Origin: Bifidobacteriaceae bacterium
Lineage (GTDB): Bacteria; Actinomycetota; Actinomycetes; Actinomycetales; WQXJ01
Reading direction: 5' to 3'
Length of the DNA stretch: 8,447 nt
Assembly: GCA_031278675.1 (NCBI GenBank)
Contig: JAITJY010000343.1
Coordinates: 1 to 8,447, forward strand
In this document: positions 4,718 to 8,447 of the stretch, one piece after another
Position numbering within the stretch: the first letter of the stretch is position 1
Layout: each line of letters begins with the position of its first letter
The notes under the pieces: generated by a model
What the model saw: the letters and a program-made list of their open reading frames with translations, nothing else
The model's database searches: none
Told to the model about the DNA's origin: nothing
Position numbers and translations under genes: made by a program

Positions 4718-6541
4718 TCAGACGCCAGCGGCGGCGTTCTTGCCGGCGAGGCGCCCGAAGCTGAGCGCGGTCGCCAAGCTGATGCCAGCCACCGTCACCG
4801 GGTATTCGACCAAGAACCGGCCACCCATGTTGTTGCCGGCGGTATACAAGCCGGGGATCGGCTTGCCGTCGGCCGCCAACACATGCAGGTCCTCATCGAT
4901 AACCAGGCCACCCATCACCACCAGCATGCCGGCGTTGCCGAAGAGGCACGCATAGAAGGGCGGTTCGAGCACCGGATAGAGGCGGCGCGAGTCTTTGCCG
5001 AAGTCGGCGTCGTAGCCCTGGGCGCACAACTCGTTGTAGCGTGCAACCTCAGACTTGACCACGTCAACGGGCAAATCCATCAAAGTGGCGAGTTCATCAA
5101 GCGTGTCCGCCTTACAGGTCACATTCTCTTCGACCATCGCGTTGGTGGTGTAACCCAGGCCAAAGCCCGCCAACACCGTCTCATATTGGCCAATCTCACT
5201 GTCCGGGATGTAGTAGTTCACATAGCCGTGACCGGTGGGCTGGCTCAAGAGTTGCTCAGGCCACTTCGCATCGAAGATCTGCCATGACTGCTTTTGCGGT
5301 TGGCGAGAGAGCTGGTCGGCAATGTTCTGTCCGGGGATATCCTCGTTCATGAAACGCCGGCCTTCCATATTGAGCTGCAGGAACGCATTGACCCCCAGGG
5401 CTCCGCCCATATGGTGTGTCATTGGCGCCAATGGTCCCAGTTCCATCTCACCACCGACCCACATTCCCATGCATTGACCGTCACCCGTATTGCACGGTGC
5501 ATCTGTGGCATCTACTTGGGTATAGACGCTGGGGAACTCGTTCGCCCAAGGCACATAATAGTCGCGCATCTCTTGGTTATTGCCGAAGTCGCCAGTGCTG
5601 AGAACCACAGTCTTGGCGTTGATCTTGCGATACACCATATCCTTGTCATGCACATAGGCGCCGACCACGGCCCCGGATGCGTCCGTTATCAACTGTTCAC
5701 CCCAGGTGCCCAGAAGGAACTTAGCTCCTTTAGCCTCCGCGATCGCTACCGTATTGCCGCAGGCCCAATCCATATTGGGATTGGTGGTGATGGTCCCGTG
5801 GAAATACGGATAGTACTCGGTGCGCCAGTCATAGCCCGCTAGCGGCGGGAAACACTTGGGGCGAATATAGTTCGGCAGGCTGGTCTGCTGGTTGGCTGCG
5901 GTGCTCTGCAGGACTTCAAACTCTGCCCCCTCGACAAACCAGTCGAAGTCAGCGCCGGAATGGTCATACCAATAGTTGAACAACGACGGAGTTGTCCGGT
6001 ATGTCATGTCCTTTTGTAGCTGATTGATGATATCCGTCTTGGCTGCCCATTCGATGCCGAGGTCCTTTTGGATCTGCGAACCGACCACGCCGAAGTCGCC
6101 GGCCATGGTGACCCAGGACAGTTCCGCCTGCTTGTCGATCCCGATCACCGAGGCACCGTCCTCGACCGCTTGGCGCGCTGCGGCGACACCGGCCAGTCCC
6201 AGACCGATCACTAAGACATCGCAGTTCAACTCTTCAGCTACCTCTTTGGGGGGTTCGGGAGGAGTGAGGAATGACGCCTTGGCGGCGCCCGGGCTCTGCG
6301 TGGTCGAAGATGAGGTCGATTCGCCCTTACTAGAAGGTGAGCAACCGGCCAGTCCACCCGCCGTCACTGCCGCTGCCGCGCCCAGGCCGCCCAAGAAGGC
6401 GCGCCGGGATAAGCCTGCGCGCCGCGGGGGCCGCGCCGATGGTTCGCTGTGTTCACTCGGGGGTCGTCCCCGGCCACCACCGAAGGCCTCCGTGCCTTCA
6501 TGATGCCGGGATTTCGTGTTGTCTTCCGGTCCAACTTGCAT
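4718..6541 (-). CDS. Tat-exported lipoprotein FAD-binding reductase (fumarate/urocanate reductase superfamily)
   Basis: This 607-residue flavoprotein belongs to the FAD_binding_2 superfamily of fumarate reductases, urocanate reductases and 3-ketosteroid dehydrogenases. A Tat motif LSRRAFLGG (44-52) leads a hydrophobic stretch ending in lipobox LAGC (64-67, lipidated C67). A Ser/Thr linker and Pro-rich segment follow, then the FAD fold with VIGLGLAGVAAARQAVEDGA (111-130) and D136. TVVLSTGDFG (311-320), NTGDGQCMGM (351-360), NMEGRRFMNE (391-400) and IPGLYTAGNNMGGRF (562-576) are family blocks; FGRLAGKNAA closes the FAD fold. It has no heme motif CxxCH and no FMN-binding domain, so electrons must come from another protein. 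The arginine acid of fumarate reductases appears absent (see findings). Start ATG 6541 has perfect AGGAGG (6552-6547) 5 nt upstream; the 43-residue stretch before the Tat motif is long. It is divergent from the 12-TM gene, with lower GC than the housekeeping genes. Substrate unknown. Confidence 0.9.
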   Translation of the reverse strand: MQVGPEDNTKSRHHEGTEAFGGGRGRPPSEHSEPSARPPRRAGLSRRAFLGGLGAAAAVTAGGLAGCSPSSKGESTSSSTTQSPGAAKASFLTPPEPPKEVAEELNCDVLVIGLGLAGVAAARQAVEDGASVIGIDKQAELSWVTMAGDFGVVGSQIQKDLGIEWAAKTDIINQLQKDMTYRTTPSLFNYWYDHSGADFDWFVEGAEFEVLQSTAANQQTSLPNYIRPKCFPPLAGYDWRTEYYPYFHGTITTNPNMDWACGNTVAIAEAKGAKFLLGTWGEQLITDASGAVVGAYVHDKDMVYRKINAKTVVLSTGDFGNNQEMRDYYVPWANEFPSVYTQVDATDAPCNTGDGQCMGMWVGGEMELGPLAPMTHHMGGALGVNAFLQLNMEGRRFMNEDIPGQNIADQLSRQPQKQSWQIFDAKWPEQLLSQPTGHGYVNYYIPDSEIGQYETVLAGFGLGYTTNAMVEENVTCKADTLDELATLMDLPVDVVKSEVARYNELCAQGYDADFGKDSRRLYPVLEPPFYACLFGNAGMLVVMGGLVIDEDLHVLAADGKPIPGLYTAGNNMGGRFLVEYPVTVAGISLATALSFGRLAGKNAAAGV

Positions 6542-6546
6542 GTTTT

Positions 6547-6552
6547 CCTCCT
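6547..6552 (-). promoter_or_regulatory. Shine-Dalgarno of the flavoprotein gene
   Basis: AGGAGG on the minus strand, 5 nt before ATG 6541. It fixes the start and supports the unusually long segment before the Tat motif; the next in-frame Met is residue 146. Confidence 0.85.
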
Positions 6553-6567
6553 GTTGTCATGCATCCC

Positions 6568-6582
6568 TGCGGCTAATCCGCA
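6568..6582. promoter_or_regulatory. Dyad in the flavoprotein leader
   Basis: TGCGG-CTAAT-CCGCA (6568-6582), a perfect 5-bp stem with a 5-nt loop, lies about 15 bp upstream of the AGGAGG. It could be an operator or a leader hairpin, and is short enough to be chance. Confidence 0.3.
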
Positions 6583-6618
6583 CTGAGGAATGCTTGGCTG
6601 AAGCGACCGCTGGTCTAA

Positions 6619-6656
6619 GGCCTAGGAATCCGGTGAATAAACCGGATTCTTAGGCC
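6619..6656. promoter_or_regulatory. 38-bp hairpin/dyad upstream of the flavoprotein gene
   Basis: GGCCTAGGAATCCGGT (6619-6634) and ACCGGATTCTTAGGCC (6641-6656) form a 16-bp stem with one non-Watson-Crick pair (G-T in DNA, G-U in RNA) and a GAATAA loop. It is 77 bp before the flavoprotein ATG. Without a T tract it is not a standard terminator. It could be a leader structure, a regulator site, or part of a dispersed palindromic element. Confidence 0.65.
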
Positions 6657-6673
6657 AAATCTGCGCTTGCCTT

Positions 6674-6702
6674 CCGCGTTTCCGCTGGTCAGCGTACCGC
6701 TG
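6674..6702. repeat. 16-bp box followed by a 5-bp hairpin (copy 2)
   Basis: CCGCGTTTCCGCTGGT (6674-6689) is identical to 2908-2923. It is followed directly by CAGCG-TAC-CGCTG (6690-6702), a perfect 5-bp stem with a 3-nt loop, paralleling the hairpin after copy 1. Both copies also lie shortly downstream of a long hairpin. Confidence 0.45.
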
Positions 6703-6750
6703 CCCGGCGCGGGCACGGCCGGAGCGGGGTTATTCACCACGCTTCTGGGC

Positions 6751-6777
6751 CGCCCCACACGGACATCCGGTGGGGCG
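6751..6777. promoter_or_regulatory. 27-bp dyad in the divergent control region
   Basis: CGCCCCAC (6751-6758) pairs with GTGGGGCG (6770-6777); inside, after one bulged A, CGG pairs with CCG around ACAT. It is one of several strong dyads between the divergent flavoprotein and membrane-regulator genes. Confidence 0.5.
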
Positions 6778-6870
6778 CGGCAGCAACATTCGTAACGATC
6801 GCCGTTTGTGGTAGCGTAGGCGCCCTGAACAGGATTTTTGACCACCCATAGCTGATGAATTGCGCATTTG

Positions 6871-6891
6871 TCTCACCCGCAGCGGGTGAGA
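6871..6891. promoter_or_regulatory. Perfect 21-bp palindrome, candidate operator
   Basis: The arms TCTCACCCGC (6871-6880) and GCGGGTGAGA (6882-6891) are exact inverted repeats around a single A. With a 1-nt centre this suits a dimeric DNA-binding protein better than an RNA hairpin. It lies about 330 bp from the flavoprotein ATG and 138 bp from the GTG of the membrane regulator. Length and symmetry are in the range of LuxR-family boxes, but no assignment can be made from sequence alone. Confidence 0.6.
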
Positions 6892-6937
6892 TGTACTGGG
6901 AATCAAGGCGACACCCAGCGCCAGCATTGCCAAAGGC

Positions 6938-6950
6938 CGGTGATTCACCG
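6938..6950. promoter_or_regulatory. 13-bp palindrome sharing the GGTGA/TCACC half-site
   Basis: CGGTGA-T-TCACCG (6938-6950) is a perfect palindrome. Its ATTCACC arm recurs at 6732-6738, and GGTGAAT recurs in reverse at 6632-6638. The 21-bp palindrome at 6871-6891 contains CTCACC/GGTGAG. The repeated half-site suggests several binding sites for one regulator. Confidence 0.4.
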
Positions 6951-6964
6951 CACCGGGAGGCGGA

Positions 6965-6991
6965 GCTGGCAGATTTGACACATTTGGCAGC
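6965..6991 (+). promoter_or_regulatory. Possible promoter region of the membrane regulator gene
   Basis: A perfect TTGACA (6975-6980) lies 48 bp before the GTG at 7029, but no good -10 follows at 16-18 bp. It sits in an imperfect dyad, GCTGGCAGATTT (6965-6976) and ACATTTGGCAGC (6980-6991), 9 of 12 arm bases complementary. An activator-dependent promoter is possible; this is a weak call. Confidence 0.2.
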
Positions 6992-7015
6992 GAGGGCCAC
7001 AGGGCCATCGCGACA

Positions 7016-7021
7016 GGGAGG
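7016..7021 (+). promoter_or_regulatory. Shine-Dalgarno fixing a GTG start
   Basis: GGGAGG at 7016-7021 sits 7 nt before GTG 7029 and identifies the start of the 12-TM gene. The next in-frame ATG is far inside, within the first membrane segment. Confidence 0.8.
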
Positions 7022-7028
7022 TTACGAC

Positions 7029-8447
7029 GTGCGCGGGGCGGGGGCAGAGCAGTTTGACTCGGGTGGCGCAGGCTCCTCGGGTAATCCGGCCGGGGGGGAC
7101 CGCGCCGGGGCGCGGCTGGGGGCGCGCAAACCCGCTCTTCCCAAGCCCGCCTTGGTTGTCGTGGTTGTTGTGGCCGGGTACGCGTTGTTCATGGTCAACC
7201 AGTTCATTTGGTTGCATTCGCCCACGGTGTTCTCCCGCGTCGATCCGACCAGTTACGAACGCTGGGCGCCTTACGCCATCAGCCTCTTGAGCACGCAAGT
7301 GCTGGTCTTGGTGGCGGGCGGCGCGCTGGCTGCGGGCAAGATGAGGCCGTCCGGCAGGATTGCCGCACCTGGGGCCGCTGCCTGCATCTGTCTAGCCTTG
7401 GCTGAGGCATTTGTGTTGGCTGATCCCGGCCACCCGGCGGCACAGCCCGGGCGGTGGCTGGTGGCGGGCATGGCCGCGTTTTACGGCATGGGTGCCGGAT
7501 TGTTTTTCTTGGGTTGGGCACAGGTCTTTAGCGCCATGTCACTACGGCACCTTTACCGGCTGTTGATCAGCGCTTATTTGCTTGGCTTGTTGATTTATCT
7601 GCTGGCGATATCGCTGCCGGGGATTACGCTTATCCCGATTTCGATTTTGGCCGCGCTGATGAGTGCTGCGCTATTGTTGGTGTTCCAGAACAGCTCACTT
7701 GGCGCTGCCCGCGCGGGACCCGGGAATGCGGCCACTGAATCAGCGCCGCTCACGGAGCCCGCGCCAACAACGGAGCCAGCGCCCACAACTGTGGCGGGGC
7801 TAACCGGACCGGCCCCCATAACCGGAACGCAGTCCCCTAGCGGTGCTTCCAAACCGGCCGCAGAGCCCCTTCGCTCAGCACTTATCCAGGCGTTCAGACT
7901 ATGTTGGCGTGGCCTGCTGATTACTGCTTCTTTGGCGTTTATGAGTGGTCTGGTATCGCAGGTCTCGGGTCAAGAACAGCTGCCGCTGGAGAGCTTTCAG
8001 CAGGTGTCGATCATCGCATCACTGCTGGTGGTAGCGATTCTGCTGCTGTCAGAACTGCTGCTCAAACGGCCGCTGGACATCACTGCGGCTTACCGCCTTG
8101 CTCTGCCGATTTCGGCAGGCGGTTTTCTATTGTTACCTTTTGCGCTAAACGTTCTGCCCGGGATCACCAATGCTCTGGTTCACATGGGCTATATGACGGT
8201 GTCGATCCCGTTCTTGTACCTGCTGGCGGTCACCACCGCGCAGACCCACCTGCCGGCGCCTACCGTGTTCGGTGGTGGACTGGCCGTGGTGGCGCTAGCC
8301 AACTTGACCGGGATTGGCCTCGGATTTGCGGCCGGCGGAGCGCTCACTCAGGGTCCGCTGACCCTTGCCGCCGTCGCCCTGGCCGCGCTCTACGCGCTCT
8401 CGATGGTGTCGTTGTTGCTGCTCAGACGCCAGCGGCCCGCCCCTGAT
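7029..8447 (+). CDS. 12-TM membrane protein, probable LuxR-type membrane regulator (3' end missing)
   Basis: From GTG 7029 one frame stays open for 473 codons to the window edge. A hydrophilic Gly/Ala/Arg N-terminus (1-40) is followed by about twelve hydrophobic segments, near 41-62, 80-103, 112-131, 143-165, 174-196, 199-220, then 294-312, 325-346, 355-376, 381-403, 410-434 and 442-465. A Pro/Thr-rich loop (about 221-285, with TEPAPT twice) separates the two sets of six, an MFS-like 6+6 layout. The visible part ends RRQRPAPD just after the last segment, where a cytoplasmic tail would start. In Coriobacteriia, proteins of this shape with a C-terminal LuxR HTH are commonly encoded beside Tat-exported FAD reductases. 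The divergent flavoprotein neighbour and the WAQVFSAM segment (163-170) fit that family. The HTH is beyond the window, so the regulator call is inference; a plain transporter remains possible. Confidence 0.75.
   Translation, partial: MRGAGAEQFDSGGAGSSGNPAGGDRAGARLGARKPALPKPALVVVVVVAGYALFMVNQFIWLHSPTVFSRVDPTSYERWAPYAISLLSTQVLVLVAGGALAAGKMRPSGRIAAPGAAACICLALAEAFVLADPGHPAAQPGRWLVAGMAAFYGMGAGLFFLGWAQVFSAMSLRHLYRLLISAYLLGLLIYLLAISLPGITLIPISILAALMSAALLLVFQNSSLGAARAGPGNAATESAPLTEPAPTTEPAPTTVAGLTGPAPITGTQSPSGASKPAAEPLRSALIQAFRLCWRGLLITASLAFMSGLVSQVSGQEQLPLESFQQVSIIASLLVVAILLLSELLLKRPLDITAAYRLALPISAGGFLLLPFALNVLPGITNALVHMGYMTVSIPFLYLLAVTTAQTHLPAPTVFGGGLAVVALANLTGIGLGFAAGGALTQGPLTLAAVALAALYALSMVSLLLLRRQRPAPD

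Noticed and set aside
4157..5287. 376-codon plus-strand frame opposite the AbrB-like and flavoprotein genes
   Set aside because: Antisense shadow over two recognisable proteins; no domain or RBS support.
6615..6845. 76-codon minus-strand frame in the divergent spacer
   Set aside because: It spans several hairpins, has no RBS, and shows no recognisable domain; better explained as structured non-coding DNA.
7901..8446. 181-codon plus-strand frame near the right end
   Set aside because: Overlaps in another frame the GTG-started 12-TM protein, which has strong RBS and membrane-segment support.

Overview
The window looks like a chromosomal segment of a high-GC Gram-positive actinobacterium. The best support is a DUF3000 gene followed on the same strand by an actinobacterial-type ribonuclease D with DEDDy exonuclease and HRDC domains, a pairing I associate with class Actinomycetes. 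The right half carries a Tat-exported flavoprotein reductase beside a 12-segment membrane regulator. I know that arrangement best from anaerobic gut Coriobacteriia such as Eggerthella and its relatives, so an anaerobic or gut-type lifestyle is plausible. No 16S gene or other species marker is present.

Layout: (1) 1-137, minus strand: the first 45 codons of a secreted protein, running off the left edge. (2) 138-630: divergent spacer with a promoter-like patch and a leader hairpin. (3) 631-1203: DUF3000 protein, plus. (4) 1204-1515: GC-rich spacer with a repeated 22-23 bp block. (5) 1516-2745: ribonuclease D, plus. (6) 2746-2960: convergent spacer filled by two 54-bp tandem copies of a hairpin-forming unit. 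(7) 4387-2961, minus: an AbrB/MazE-type DNA-binding protein translationally coupled (ATGA overlap) to a MalY/PatB-type PLP-dependent C-S lyase. (8) 4388-4717: spacer with the promoter of that pair and an 85-bp nested inverted repeat. (9) 6541-4718, minus: a Tat-exported, lipid-anchored FAD reductase of the fumarate reductase/urocanate reductase superfamily, lacking several classical fumarate-handling residues. (10) 6542-7028: a 487-bp divergent control region dense with perfect or near-perfect dyads. (11) 7029 to the right edge, plus: a GTG-started 12-TM protein that is probably the sensor half of a membrane LuxR-type regulator, cut off before any C-terminal HTH.

How the genes may work together: items 9-11 read as a sensor/regulator plus extracytoplasmic respiratory reductase cassette, in which the membrane protein would sense a small molecule and switch on the divergent lipoprotein reductase through the dyads between them. 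The substrate cannot be read from the sequence, and the substitutions around the substrate pocket argue against plain fumarate. The flavoprotein gene has visibly lower GC than the neighbouring housekeeping genes, consistent with later acquisition. The solitary AbrB-like gene has no PIN-type toxin beside it; its coupling to the lyase gene is a second unusual arrangement.
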